This document shows, in pieces, positions 52,552 to 62,539 of a stretch of 64,000 bases of DNA. The DNA lies in the NCBI RefSeq assembly GCF_017353175.1, contig NZ_JAFMYW010000005.1, positions 62,001 to 126,000 of the forward strand. Direction: 5' to 3'. Below the pieces are notes generated by a model. That model was not told the origin of the DNA. It saw only the letters and a program-made list of their open reading frames with translations, and did no database searches. Positions within the stretch are counted from its first letter, which is position 1. Each line of letters starts with the position of its first letter. The position numbers were made by a program, and so were the translations under genes. This stretch comes from Fibrella forsythiae. Its GTDB lineage: Bacteria; Bacteroidota; Bacteroidia; Cytophagales; Spirosomataceae.

Positions 52552-54291
52552 ATGTCCACTCCATCCAGTTTATACCGTTTCTGTCGCCTATCGCTACTGC
52601 CGTTGATCGTGCTATTGGTCGCATCCATGCTGGGTACGTTCCCGGCGGCGGGTCAGGATGTGCAGGGGCTTCGGAACCAGAAACCGATCAGCATTCGCGG
52701 GTCTCTTTCGGCCGGGCTGACCTATTACCAGGCCAATGGCATTGCCAACCGGCGGCAACCGTTCTCGTGGTACCTGTCGGGCGCGCCGGTGATCACCATT
52801 TATGGCGTGGTGATGCCGTTTTCGCTGGTGGTGAGCGAGCAGGAACGGCGGTTTTCGCAGCCTTTCAACCAGTATGGGGTATCGCCCTATTACAAATGGG
52901 TGAAACTACACCTTGGCTACCGTACCATCCGGTTTTCGAACTATACGCTGGGCGGGGCCAACTTTCTGGGGGCGGGCGTTGAACTGAATCCCGGCAAGTT
53001 GCGGCTGGGATTCGTATACGGGCAGTTTAGCCGGGCGGTGGCAGAAGACGAAGCCAACAGCGATCTACGCTATCGGTACGTCAGGCCAACCTATCAGCGG
53101 CTCGGCTACGCGGCCCGGCTCGGCTATGGTAAACAGACCGACTACGTTGACCTGCTCCTCTTCAAAGCAACCGACCGCATGCGCTCTATTCCGACGCCAT
53201 CCCGCCGGTCACAGATTACGCCGATGGAAAACGTGGCGGTTGGGCTCAAGAGCAATTTCGGCCTGTTCAGGCACAAGCTGCTGTTTGATATTGACCTGGG
53301 CGGTAGCGTATTGACCCGCGATCTGCTGCTGGGTATCCAAAATGATCAGGTACCCTCGCTCCGTCAACTGGGTACGTTTATGTGGCTGAATTCGTCCAGC
53401 TCGTTTTTCACCGCCGGGCAGGCATCGGCCCGGTATGCGTTCAAGCAGGGTAGCCTTCAGGTGCTCTATCAGCGGGTCGATCCCGATTATCAGTCGCTAG
53501 GCTCGTATTATTTCCAGAACGATGTAGAGCAGGTCACGGTTAACCCGACCCTGCGACTGATAAAAGGCCAACTCACGATCAGTGGCTCCTACGGCCTCTC
53601 GCACGATAACCTTAACCACAAACGAGCCGCCACGACCAGCCGAACCGTTAGCGGGCTGACGATCAACAGCTTGCTGGCCAAGGGGCTGAACCTTGGCCTG
53701 ACGTATTCCAACTTTGGTGTTGCCCAGACCGCCGGTGTGAGTGATCTGTTCAACGACTCGCTGGCCGTCAGTGTGGTGAATACGTCGTATGGTGGCAACC
53801 TGAGCTACGCCCGGGCAACCCCCACCAGCCGGCATGTGCTCTCGCTGGTGGCCAGCTATCAGAACACCAGCGACCAGAACCAGTTTACCCGATCCTACAC
53901 CGGCAGTACTAACCGACTGGGTGCCCTCAGCTACAGTCTGGTGTCGCTGCCGCTAAAATTCAACGCAACGGCCTCGTTCACCTACGCAGCCATTGCCACC
54001 GCCGGGCGCCGCTTTGTCACGATTGGACCCGGGGTGAACCTAAGCCGCGAGTGGCACAAAGGGCTCTTCCGCACCACCCTCAACCACAACAGCCAATGGC
54101 GCACTGTTGATGGCCAACCCGATGGCACCGTTGCCAATACCGGATTCAACGTGGCCATTCGAATGGGAATGCAAACGCTCTCTCTCGGCAGCAACCTGCT
54201 TTACAACCAATATGCGTTCCAGGCCGACGGGTTGACCTATCGAAATTTCACCGAATACCGGGGATCTGCCACCTACGGCATCCGCTTCTAA
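52552..54291 (+). CDS. Putative outer-membrane beta-barrel protein
   Basis: A 579-residue protein starting at the ATG 52552; the longer frame to 52516 puts 12 residues before the signal. The signal peptide ends near AAGQ. The rest has many amphipathic strands with aromatic girdles and ends in a short strand closing with phenylalanine (YGIRF), typical of barrel insertion. No TonB plug was recognised. Glycines and tyrosines are frequent throughout. It stands 13 bases before the giant gene, so the two are almost certainly cotranscribed. It may export or anchor the giant protein, which is inference only. Confidence 0.72.
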   Translation: MSTPSSLYRFCRLSLLPLIVLLVASMLGTFPAAGQDVQGLRNQKPISIRGSLSAGLTYYQANGIANRRQPFSWYLSGAPVITIYGVVMPFSLVVSEQERRFSQPFNQYGVSPYYKWVKLHLGYRTIRFSNYTLGGANFLGAGVELNPGKLRLGFVYGQFSRAVAEDEANSDLRYRYVRPTYQRLGYAARLGYGKQTDYVDLLLFKATDRMRSIPTPSRRSQITPMENVAVGLKSNFGLFRHKLLFDIDLGGSVLTRDLLLGIQNDQVPSLRQLGTFMWLNSSSSFFTAGQASARYAFKQGSLQVLYQRVDPDYQSLGSYYFQNDVEQVTVNPTLRLIKGQLTISGSYGLSHDNLNHKRAATTSRTVSGLTINSLLAKGLNLGLTYSNFGVAQTAGVSDLFNDSLAVSVVNTSYGGNLSYARATPTSRHVLSLVASYQNTSDQNQFTRSYTGSTNRLGALSYSLVSLPLKFNATASFTYAAIATAGRRFVTIGPGVNLSREWHKGLFRTTLNHNSQWRTVDGQPDGTVANTGFNVAIRMGMQTLSLGSNLLYNQYAFQADGLTYRNFTEYRGSATYGIRF

Positions 54292-54304
54292 CCCCCACAC
54301 TGCC

Positions 54305-57300
54305 ATGAAAACGTTCTTCACGCGTTGCCTGCTGCTTGTTGGCCTGTGCGCGTCGGCCCTGACGCTTCGGGCGCAGGAAGTAACGGCCACTATTGCCCCG
54401 CCTCTGTATCGGTACCGGTCGTTGCTGGTCGATGTAGAAAAGGCGGGGGGTGAACTGCTGGTCACCATCAGCAACCGTAGTTCGCGCTCGGTTCTGGTTC
54501 AACTGGAGGCTGAATTGACCCAGCAGAACGGTAGTTTCAAGATCCTGACGAACCCGAACGTACCCCAGCCCACCATTCCGTTAGGCCCCAACGAGACCCG
54601 ACAGCTACGGGGCGATGAACTCCAGACCATTTTTACGGCCAGTCAGTTTATGCTGGCCGATGGCAGCCCGGTAGAGTCACTCTACACGACCGACCCCTCG
54701 GCTCGCATTCCCGAAGGCACCTACCAGCTTTGTTTCAGTCTTAAAACCGACAACCTGAATCCGCAGATTCCCAAGGGGTACTCCAACTGTCAGGCCATCG
54801 AGTTTTCGGCCTTTAACCCACCCCTGATTACCACCATCAACAACCAGCCCTGTCAACCGGGGCAAGATACCCTGGCTGTACCGGCGATGCCGACCGCCAA
54901 TGGCTTTTTCCCCGTCACCTGGACGGCCCCGGTACTAAACGCGGGCAGTGCGGCGCTGGGCAGCTACGCCTACACCCTGCAACTGGTTGAACTACTGCCC
55001 AATACCGACCCTAACCAGGTGGCGCTGGCCCTACAAACCGGTAACGAACCCCGCGCTTTCACCGTCAATAAACCAGCCATTCCGGCCAGTGGCAGTCCCC
55101 TCGAGCAAGTGGTTTTACAGGGTGCCGACTTCATTGATTCGTTAAAGATCGGTGCCCGGTATGCCTTGTTCGTCCGCGCTGAAAGTACCGATGGTCAGGC
55201 CTTGCCGCTGCCCAATTTTGGCTATAGCCAGGTCTGCTACTTTACCTACGGCACTGGCAGGCCGGTCAACAGCGGGGGCGGTGATGACCTTGTCGATGCT
55301 GACCTACCCACCGAATGCAGTACCGGCGACTGTAACGCCATTCCGGTACCGACTGGTGGTACCGACGTACCTGCACTGGCGGCCAATAGTGTGGTGCGCA
55401 TGGGGTGCTTCAAGATCACGGTCACCGAAGCCACACGGGCGGGCGAGGGGTTTACAGGCCGGGGAACGGTCAGGATACCGTTTTTCAACGCCAAATTCAA
55501 AGTTCAGCTCAACAACCTCGTTGTTCGCCGGATTGGCAATGCGCTCGTGGCAACGGCCGGTTCGGCAACAGGCTTACCCGACGATGTCTTTTCGGGACCA
55601 ACAGCGGCCCTGTTTACTAACCTGAAAGAAGCCAAGAATGAGGTCAGTGCGCAACTGCCCGCCTCTGTTGTGCGGGCGGCAACCGCTGATGTTGAACCCC
55701 TTGCCGAGCTATTCGATGGCATTGCCCAGGCGGGGCGGCTCATCAGGCAGGCGAGTGATGCCAGTTTCGAGACGGGGCTGCCCATTGGCTACGACAGTGA
55801 CGTAGACGGGAGTACGATACGCATGGGTGTGTTTGCCATGAGTTTCTTTCCCGAACGGGCCACCATGAACCTGGCGTTACAAACACCCCTGGTGCCGGGC
55901 ATCAACCAACAGCTGTATTTCGGGGCGCTGAATGTCTGTTTCGGACCGGCGGGCATATCGGCCAGCAACGCCACCTTTTACCTGGGCGGCAACCTGTCGG
56001 CACCCGTGTCGGGGCATACCTTCACGCTGATTGGCGCGGGCAGCGACCGGCCTGCCGACCAGGTAACGTACCTGACGCTGGACAAAGCTGCGGTGAAAGA
56101 AATCGGGCTAAAGGGTGAAATAGCCTTCGCCCCCGGTATGCTGGAAGCCGACGCAGCCAATGCACCCGTCAAAGCCACGTTTCAGACCGTGGTGAGTCGG
56201 ATCGACGAGGTCATGCTCACGCTCACCATGCCGCGGTTTCACCTCACCAGCCTGCCCGACTGGTCGTTTGGCCTCGATTCGGTCACGCTCGACCTGTCGA
56301 CGACCCGAAACCCGGCAGGACTGGTACTACCCGGCGACCTCAACCCGGCGACTGGCGGCTTGCCAGGTACGTCGGCTACCGATCAGAGCATCTGGACGGG
56401 CATCCATGCCCGCCGGGTGGCTATTGCCCTTCCTCCCGATTTTAAGCTGAGCAGCAGCGCAACCGCCCGGAAGGAGATCGCGGTCACCAACCTGCTCATC
56501 GGTTTTGGCGATAACAGCGGGCTGTCATTAGATGCCTCCCTGACCAACGTACTCAGCGTGAGTGGCAGCAATGGCGGTAAACTAGCCGGGTTTGGTTTCT
56601 CGATTGATGCGCTATCACTTCAAATTCGGCAAAACGAGTTTCGGCAGTTTGCCATGCAGGGTGGGCTACTCTTCCCGCTGTTCAGCAACCCGATCGCCTA
56701 CACAGGTACGTATGGCAGTACAGCCGCCGACCCTACCCCTCGCCTGACGCTGGGCGTGGGACTAACTCACGACATTGCGCTCTATGCTCCTTCCCTGTCG
56801 GCCACTTTCACCGTGGGCAGCGGGTCGTCGGTGGCGTTCGATGCGATGACCAAACTGGTGACCATGAATCTGAACGGAGCCGTCTCGGTTCAGTCGGGTT
56901 CGGAAGGGGTTGGCCTGAATGGCATGGCGTTCAACAACTTCGTGTATAACGGCACCACCATCGACGTGAGCCGGTTCACGATCAGTTTTGCGTCGCCCCA
57001 GAAATGGATTGGCGGCGAACCGACAACGTCTGCCCCTACGGTACTTGCCGACGATGCAAACAGTGCGGGCGGCTTCCCGATCTCGTTCCGGGAGTTTGCG
57101 CCCATCTTCCGCGGTGACCTTACCAACGGCTTCGAACTGGGGCTGGGCTTTACCGTCAGTATCAACCTGATGGGCGACGCGGGCTTTGGCGTCGATGCGG
57201 GCTTCGACCTGACGGGCAACGTGGCCTTCCGAAACGGCGACCCGGTGTACAGCAACCCGGCCATTGCCTTCCGGAAGATCCGGATGGAGGTCGACGTGTC

Positions 57301-60300
57301 GGTGGTTCACGTCATTGCGGCGCTGGAGTATATCAAAAGCGAGGAATACGGGCGAGCCTTCCGGGGGTGTCTCAGCATTGAGATGAAACTGCCTGGCCTG
57401 CCTATCAGGGGCACCATTCAGGGCATGTTCGGGTCGAAAGGCACCAACCCCGAAACGGCCCGCTATTTCTACCTCGACGGGCGCATTTCGGGGCTGAACA
57501 TCCTGATTCCGCAAACGCCCATTGCCATCGACGGCTTTGTGGGTGGCCTCAGCCGCAACATGGTTTCCCGAACAGCGGGAGGGAGTTTGTCGGCCCGGTT
57601 CAGCGGGGCAGCCTCTGAATGCAATTTCGACAGTCTGCCGCCGCTTGTGCCATCCGGCACAGCCAACTTCGGGCTTGCTTTCGGGGTGCTGGTGAAAGAA
57701 GCGGCCTCGAACGGATTTGCCTTCAACGGGATGATGGCCTTTGGGGCCACCATTGACCCGGAAACGATGGCCCCGACCGAAATTGGCATTGGCGGCGACA
57801 TTCAGTTCCTGAAAGCGCCCGACGCCCCCCCTTCTGACCAGATCACCATGCGGGCCACCATGGACATGACTTACAGCATTGTCCAGGAGACCATCGATGG
57901 CAATTTCGCGGTGTACCTCAAGGTGTTCGATAAGATCCAGGGCAACGCTGATCTTACCACAAACCTGGCGGGGCAAATGGCCATGCACTTCGATTTCAAG
58001 CCGGGGGGTGTCTGGTTTGTGTACCTGGGCAACCCCTGGCAAAACAAGGGTTATGGTCTGGATGCCATGACAGCGACCCACGCCGGAGTGCGGTTTTTCA
58101 TTGATAACCTGGGTTATATTGACGGTGGGGCCTATTTCTGCATGGGCAACTACGGCATCAACGGGTTGCCTCCCCTTCCCACTCAGCTAGTGTATCCTGA
58201 TGGATTTGAGGATGCCTTAGCCGGAAACCGGCCACGTCTAGACCCGCGCGCCAGCAACGGTGGCATTGCGTTCGGGGCGTACCTGGGCGGTAGTTTCGAT
58301 GCTAATGCACTCTACCTTAAGGCTACACTCAACTTTGGGTTTGGTTTCGATGTGGCCCTTATCCAATACGCCGCGGGCGTTTCCTGCTCGGGCGGCGAAG
58401 GGGGTCCGTTTGGCATCAACAATTTCTACGCAACGGGGCAGGTCTATGGTTTTGCAAGCGGGGCCCTCACGGTTGATTGTCCGCTTGGAACCTACCCTTT
58501 GGCATCAGGCAATTTCACCATGAAGGCCGACTTCGGTGGCCCCAACCCCACCTGGGTAGATGGCACCGTGACCATGGACAAACCAATGTTCACGGGTCTG
58601 GTGAAAGCCGTGGCCGGAGTAGCTTCTGGCGGGCTGTCTGGCGCGGTTGACACAGCATTTGAAATAGGCACCGGTATTTGGAACACAGTGACCGGCTCTG
58701 ATGAGGAAGCCAAAGGGCTGACCGACCTGATCGTAGACCTTGTAGCCCCGGATGGGGTTGATATTTCATTCGCGAAAGGTACGCGCTGTAGTCAGGATGA
58801 GTTGTCGTCGACGGCTAGTTACGACGACCGGCGGGGTGCGGTGAACCCCATTTCATACATTTTGCCAGCTGTTGAACCAGGAAAAACCTACGCCAGCCTG
58901 GAACCGTATGGGGTGATCAGCGTCCTGCTGAACCGGCCGCTGGATGAAACCTGGCAGGTAGTGAAAGACGGTACGGTGCTCACCCGGCGCTGGAGATTGA
59001 CCAACCCCACACTTAAACGGGGAACGGCCACTATTCCGCTGCGCAAAGTGAAGGAAACCGCCACCCGCATCGACTACACACCCAATTATTCAGACGGTAC
59101 GCCTACCCTGAGCGCGGCCGATGTAGTGATCTTCACGGCAACGGTGGTTATGCAGCAACAGAATGCCGCCGGCCGGTTTGTTGCCTATGATCGGTATGCC
59201 ACCGGTTCGTCGCCGCGTAGCACCAGCATCGCCCAGGAGCAAACGGTCAAAATTGTACCCATCGACTACACACTGGCACCGGGCGATATAGACTATACGT
59301 ACCCGGTCGTTGGGCAGAAATATTACCTGAAAGGGCATGACAGCCAGGGTACTGCCTTTGTGAAACTCAACCGCCACCTGCCCGAATACAGCCAGCCTAA
59401 TACAGCCACGCAGAAGCTGGCGTTTACGACCAAAACCTTCGTGAACGGCCTTCCCGCGGGCGACGGAACATTTTCCTACCTGAATTACCAGGACAACTCG
59501 GCGGCCCTGCTCTACAACCTGCCCACCCTGGAAAACAACGTCGATGTGCGGGTCGAGTTCTGGGTAACCCGCACGATCACAACGAGGGCAGGTTCGTCTC
59601 CGGGCCTTTCGAGCAATCCTACCGTTACCGGTCGAAGCGTGACCCTGACCGAGGCGCCCATTCGGGTTTATACGGTGGCTTTCCACACCAGTAAATACAA
59701 CACGTTTGCCGAAAAAATAGCCAGCCTGAGCCCAACACCTTTCCGGCATCCCAGTCCCGACAGCAACATCATGACCACCACCCTGCGCACCGACGAAGAC
59801 TGGGATGCGTTTGAGGTAGGCAGCAACCCGTTTACCTGGGCAAGCCATAGCGGTGGGCGTCTTCCCAATTTCGTCAGCCGGGCAGTCATTAAGCCCAGCA
59901 CGCCCTGGCACAGCCAGACCAAAGCACAACTAGAGGGGCAATACCGTCGGGGCGAAGGCAACGATCCTTACCCCTACTACAGCACCGTCTGGTCGGACGT
60001 TAGTCTGGCTGATGGGCAACTCTCGATTGAGTTCGATACCAATGAGTGGATCTGGGGGGCTTTTCTGAACCCTGCTGATTGCGCCCGCCCCACCGCCGGC
60101 GACTACGTTTTCACGCTGCTTTACAACTACCCCACCCTCCGATACGACGGCCGCTTAAGCAACTACGAGTCTACGCCACCAGCGAGTCAGCCGATGGGTA
60201 AGTTGTCTGGTCAAATACCTCCGCCAATTGGGCAAAAGGCAGCTCAATCGGGAAGTACTCCTCCTGTTTCCCATCCAATGCTTACGCAGGGCGTACAAAA

Positions 60301-60439
60301 AGCCGTATCCGTGCATTACGATGGTTTTGAGGCAAGCCAGCAACGTACCCAGATTCTGACTGATGCCTGGCTACGGCGGGTAGTAGCCGCCAGCCGGCGC
60401 GATCGTACCGTTTTACCAGCCAAGCCCGCCATCCGATGA
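54305..60439 (+). CDS. Giant (2044-residue) secreted surface protein, unknown function
   Basis: A signal peptide (MKTFFTRCLLLVGLCASALTLRAQ) is followed by a region of about 310 residues with immunoglobulin/Fn3-like strands (residues 25-315; paired cysteines near SNCQAIEF, NQPCQPG, QVCYFTYG) that resembles the TANFOR-type N-terminal domains of Bacteroidota, with modest confidence. A cysteine-containing linker follows (near 335-350), then a very long beta-rich region (about 355-1520) of repeated amphipathic strands and no recognised enzyme motif. The last 500 residues are beta-rich with proline-rich stretches; no type IX sorting domain (C-terminal) is seen. Composition: low lysine, high glycine, alanine and threonine. 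It overlaps the next gene by 4 bases. Possibly a surface fibre or scaffold. Confidence 0.82.
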   Translation: MKTFFTRCLLLVGLCASALTLRAQEVTATIAPPLYRYRSLLVDVEKAGGELLVTISNRSSRSVLVQLEAELTQQNGSFKILTNPNVPQPTIPLGPNETRQLRGDELQTIFTASQFMLADGSPVESLYTTDPSARIPEGTYQLCFSLKTDNLNPQIPKGYSNCQAIEFSAFNPPLITTINNQPCQPGQDTLAVPAMPTANGFFPVTWTAPVLNAGSAALGSYAYTLQLVELLPNTDPNQVALALQTGNEPRAFTVNKPAIPASGSPLEQVVLQGADFIDSLKIGARYALFVRAESTDGQALPLPNFGYSQVCYFTYGTGRPVNSGGGDDLVDADLPTECSTGDCNAIPVPTGGTDVPALAANSVVRMGCFKITVTEATRAGEGFTGRGTVRIPFFNAKFKVQLNNLVVRRIGNALVATAGSATGLPDDVFSGPTAALFTNLKEAKNEVSAQLPASVVRAATADVEPLAELFDGIAQAGRLIRQASDASFETGLPIGYDSDVDGSTIRMGVFAMSFFPERATMNLALQTPLVPGINQQLYFGALNVCFGPAGISASNATFYLGGNLSAPVSGHTFTLIGAGSDRPADQVTYLTLDKAAVKEIGLKGEIAFAPGMLEADAANAPVKATFQTVVSRIDEVMLTLTMPRFHLTSLPDWSFGLDSVTLDLSTTRNPAGLVLPGDLNPATGGLPGTSATDQSIWTGIHARRVAIALPPDFKLSSSATARKEIAVTNLLIGFGDNSGLSLDASLTNVLSVSGSNGGKLAGFGFSIDALSLQIRQNEFRQFAMQGGLLFPLFSNPIAYTGTYGSTAADPTPRLTLGVGLTHDIALYAPSLSATFTVGSGSSVAFDAMTKLVTMNLNGAVSVQSGSEGVGLNGMAFNNFVYNGTTIDVSRFTISFASPQKWIGGEPTTSAPTVLADDANSAGGFPISFREFAPIFRGDLTNGFELGLGFTVSINLMGDAGFGVDAGFDLTGNVAFRNGDPVYSNPAIAFRKIRMEVDVSVVHVIAALEYIKSEEYGRAFRGCLSIEMKLPGLPIRGTIQGMFGSKGTNPETARYFYLDGRISGLNILIPQTPIAIDGFVGGLSRNMVSRTAGGSLSARFSGAASECNFDSLPPLVPSGTANFGLAFGVLVKEAASNGFAFNGMMAFGATIDPETMAPTEIGIGGDIQFLKAPDAPPSDQITMRATMDMTYSIVQETIDGNFAVYLKVFDKIQGNADLTTNLAGQMAMHFDFKPGGVWFVYLGNPWQNKGYGLDAMTATHAGVRFFIDNLGYIDGGAYFCMGNYGINGLPPLPTQLVYPDGFEDALAGNRPRLDPRASNGGIAFGAYLGGSFDANALYLKATLNFGFGFDVALIQYAAGVSCSGGEGGPFGINNFYATGQVYGFASGALTVDCPLGTYPLASGNFTMKADFGGPNPTWVDGTVTMDKPMFTGLVKAVAGVASGGLSGAVDTAFEIGTGIWNTVTGSDEEAKGLTDLIVDLVAPDGVDISFAKGTRCSQDELSSTASYDDRRGAVNPISYILPAVEPGKTYASLEPYGVISVLLNRPLDETWQVVKDGTVLTRRWRLTNPTLKRGTATIPLRKVKETATRIDYTPNYSDGTPTLSAADVVIFTATVVMQQQNAAGRFVAYDRYATGSSPRSTSIAQEQTVKIVPIDYTLAPGDIDYTYPVVGQKYYLKGHDSQGTAFVKLNRHLPEYSQPNTATQKLAFTTKTFVNGLPAGDGTFSYLNYQDNSAALLYNLPTLENNVDVRVEFWVTRTITTRAGSSPGLSSNPTVTGRSVTLTEAPIRVYTVAFHTSKYNTFAEKIASLSPTPFRHPSPDSNIMTTTLRTDEDWDAFEVGSNPFTWASHSGGRLPNFVSRAVIKPSTPWHSQTKAQLEGQYRRGEGNDPYPYYSTVWSDVSLADGQLSIEFDTNEWIWGAFLNPADCARPTAGDYVFTLLYNYPTLRYDGRLSNYESTPPASQPMGKLSGQIPPPIGQKAAQSGSTPPVSHPMLTQGVQKAVSVHYDGFEASQQRTQILTDAWLRRVVAASRRDRTVLPAKPAIR

Positions 60440-62523
60440 ATACCCGAACATACCTCCGCCTGACCCTGTTGCTGGCCATAAGCTGCCTGCTGGTCACCCT
60501 TGCTTCGGCACAGGCTCCGAAGCGCACATCCCGGCCCCAACCGGCCACCATTGGCCTGTGGCACCACTACCGCAACGACTCGCTCCGGCTGCTCTGGATG
60601 CCCGTTCAGGCCGACAAGTGGCTTCAATTCAGTCAGTATGGCTACCACATTGGCCGCGCCGAGGTGATCACCGCCGGAAAGCACAACGGCTTTGTCATGC
60701 TGACGACCCAGCCGCTTAAACCCAATACGGCTGAAGGCTGGGAGATACCCACCCCCGAAACCCAGATGGCCAAACAGGCCCTCTACCAAAAACAGCTATC
60801 GGCGAGGGTGGATGGCAGCAGCCTGGCCGACTCCCGCGACCCCGACCAGCAAAACATGCGGCAGATGGTGGCCATGCTGTCGGCGTTTAAATCGCCGTTG
60901 GCTGCGCGGCAGTTGGGACTGTCGTTTACGGATACCCGCCTGCCCAAAGGCAAACGCTACCTGTACCGCATCTGGCCCAACGTACCCAGGGGACAAAAGG
61001 GCGATACCGCCTATGTACTGGTGAACACGGTTGGTCCAACGCCCGCCAAAAAACCACCCATGCTGACCACCCGGAGCCTGGAGAAAACCGTGATGATGAC
61101 CTGGCCTGCCCGCCGCTATGCCAACGATTTCATGCTCTACCACATTGAGCGGTCGGCCAACGGAACAACCTACGAACGGCTGACCAAAACGCCCATCATG
61201 TACAGCAATCAGCGGGTGAGCGAGGCGTTCTACAAAGATTCACTGGGTACAAACTACCGCCCATACCTATACCGGCTCGTGGGCATGACGCCCTTCGGCG
61301 AATGGCATACGGCATCGGTGCCTACCCTGGGCATGGGCCGCGACCTCACCCCACCGGCCCCGCCTGTTCTCGAGAAAGCGCGGCATCTGGGCGGGCGCAA
61401 GGTACTGCTCACCTGGAAACAGGACCCTGCCGAAGGCGACCTGCGGGGGTTCTGGGTGGGCCGGAGCAGTAGCCTCACCGGTCAGTTTAAACGGCTGACG
61501 GTGGTACCACTCCCCGCCACCGCCCGCACCTTCACTGATTTCCAGTCTAACGCCGACGGCGCCAATCACTACATGGTGTTTGCCGTTGACACGGCGGGCA
61601 ACGAGCGGCCTTCCATACCTGTTTACATCGCCCTGGCCGACACCATTCCGCCCGTGCCACCTACCGGCCTGACCGGGCGCGTAGATACTCTTGGCAAAAA
61701 AGGCATCGTCACCATTCGCTGGAAACGCAACCCGGAAAAAGACGTACAGGGCTATTACGTCTATTTCGCCAATGACCCCGACCATGAATTTTCGCAGGTA
61801 ACCAGGAATATGCTCACCGACAGCGTATTCCGTGATACCATCAGCCTGCGCTCGCTGACAAAGAAAGTCTTCTACCGGGTGGTGGCAATGGACAAAAGCT
61901 TCAACCACTCGCCCTTTTCGGCCATTCTTGACGTAAAACGACCTGATATCATCCGGCCGGTAGCGCCGCTCATTACCGAGCTTACCGTTGCCGACAACAC
62001 GGCCACGCTACGCTGGCAACCCAGCCCCAGCAACGATGTGGCCGAGTACCGGCTGTATCGCCGCGAGCAGGATAAGCCCTGGGTGATGGTGCGGGCCTTT
62101 CGGGCTGCCGACCAACGTACCTACACCGACCGGCAATTGACCACCGGTATTCCCTGCGATTATGCCCTGGAGGTAGCCGATGAAAGCGGCCTCGTCTCTG
62201 ACCGATCGCCCATTCGTACGGCCAAGGCCCTGCCCGCAACGTACCTGACCGAAACGCCTCAACCCACCGCCACTTGGCAGGATGACCGCCAGGAAAACCA
62301 GATTGCCTGGACATTTTCTGGCCCGCCTGGCCCTTACCGAATTGCCATCTACCGGGCCGACGACAAGGGGCCATTGCACCTGCTTGCGCTGGTTGCCCCC
62401 GAACCCCGCTCGTATGCCGACCGCCCCGCCCGGCCCGGACGCTACGCCTACCAGTTAAAGGCCATTTATGCCAATGGCCAACAAACCAAACTCAGCCCCC
62501 GCGCCGACGTTAAAACGCGCTGA
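60436..62523 (+). CDS. Exported fibronectin type III-like repeat protein
   Basis: A 695-residue protein with a signal peptide (RLTLLLAISCLLVTLASAQ). The mature part has several Fn3-like modules: LLWMPVQADKWLQFSQYGYHIGR near 50, MTWPARRYANDFMLYHIERS near 220, LTWKQDPAEGDLRGFWVGRS near 325, IRWKRNPEKDVQGYYVYFAN near 425 and LRWQPSPSNDVAEYRLYRRE near 525, each with the W...Y pattern. Such modules bind proteins or sugars, or act as spacers. It starts inside the stop of the giant gene (ATGA), so translation is probably coupled. No type IX sorting domain is seen. Confidence 0.85.
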   Translation: MNTRTYLRLTLLLAISCLLVTLASAQAPKRTSRPQPATIGLWHHYRNDSLRLLWMPVQADKWLQFSQYGYHIGRAEVITAGKHNGFVMLTTQPLKPNTAEGWEIPTPETQMAKQALYQKQLSARVDGSSLADSRDPDQQNMRQMVAMLSAFKSPLAARQLGLSFTDTRLPKGKRYLYRIWPNVPRGQKGDTAYVLVNTVGPTPAKKPPMLTTRSLEKTVMMTWPARRYANDFMLYHIERSANGTTYERLTKTPIMYSNQRVSEAFYKDSLGTNYRPYLYRLVGMTPFGEWHTASVPTLGMGRDLTPPAPPVLEKARHLGGRKVLLTWKQDPAEGDLRGFWVGRSSSLTGQFKRLTVVPLPATARTFTDFQSNADGANHYMVFAVDTAGNERPSIPVYIALADTIPPVPPTGLTGRVDTLGKKGIVTIRWKRNPEKDVQGYYVYFANDPDHEFSQVTRNMLTDSVFRDTISLRSLTKKVFYRVVAMDKSFNHSPFSAILDVKRPDIIRPVAPLITELTVADNTATLRWQPSPSNDVAEYRLYRREQDKPWVMVRAFRAADQRTYTDRQLTTGIPCDYALEVADESGLVSDRSPIRTAKALPATYLTETPQPTATWQDDRQENQIAWTFSGPPGPYRIAIYRADDKGPLHLLALVAPEPRSYADRPARPGRYAYQLKAIYANGQQTKLSPRADVKTR

Positions 62524-62539
62524 CACACCACAAACGACC

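Noticed and set aside
56762-58081. A 439-codon open frame on the minus strand inside the giant surface-protein gene
   Set aside because: It is antisense to a clearly real gene with signal peptide and operon context. Its product is rich in His, Arg, Gly and Val without domain pattern, typical of a GC-rich shadow frame.
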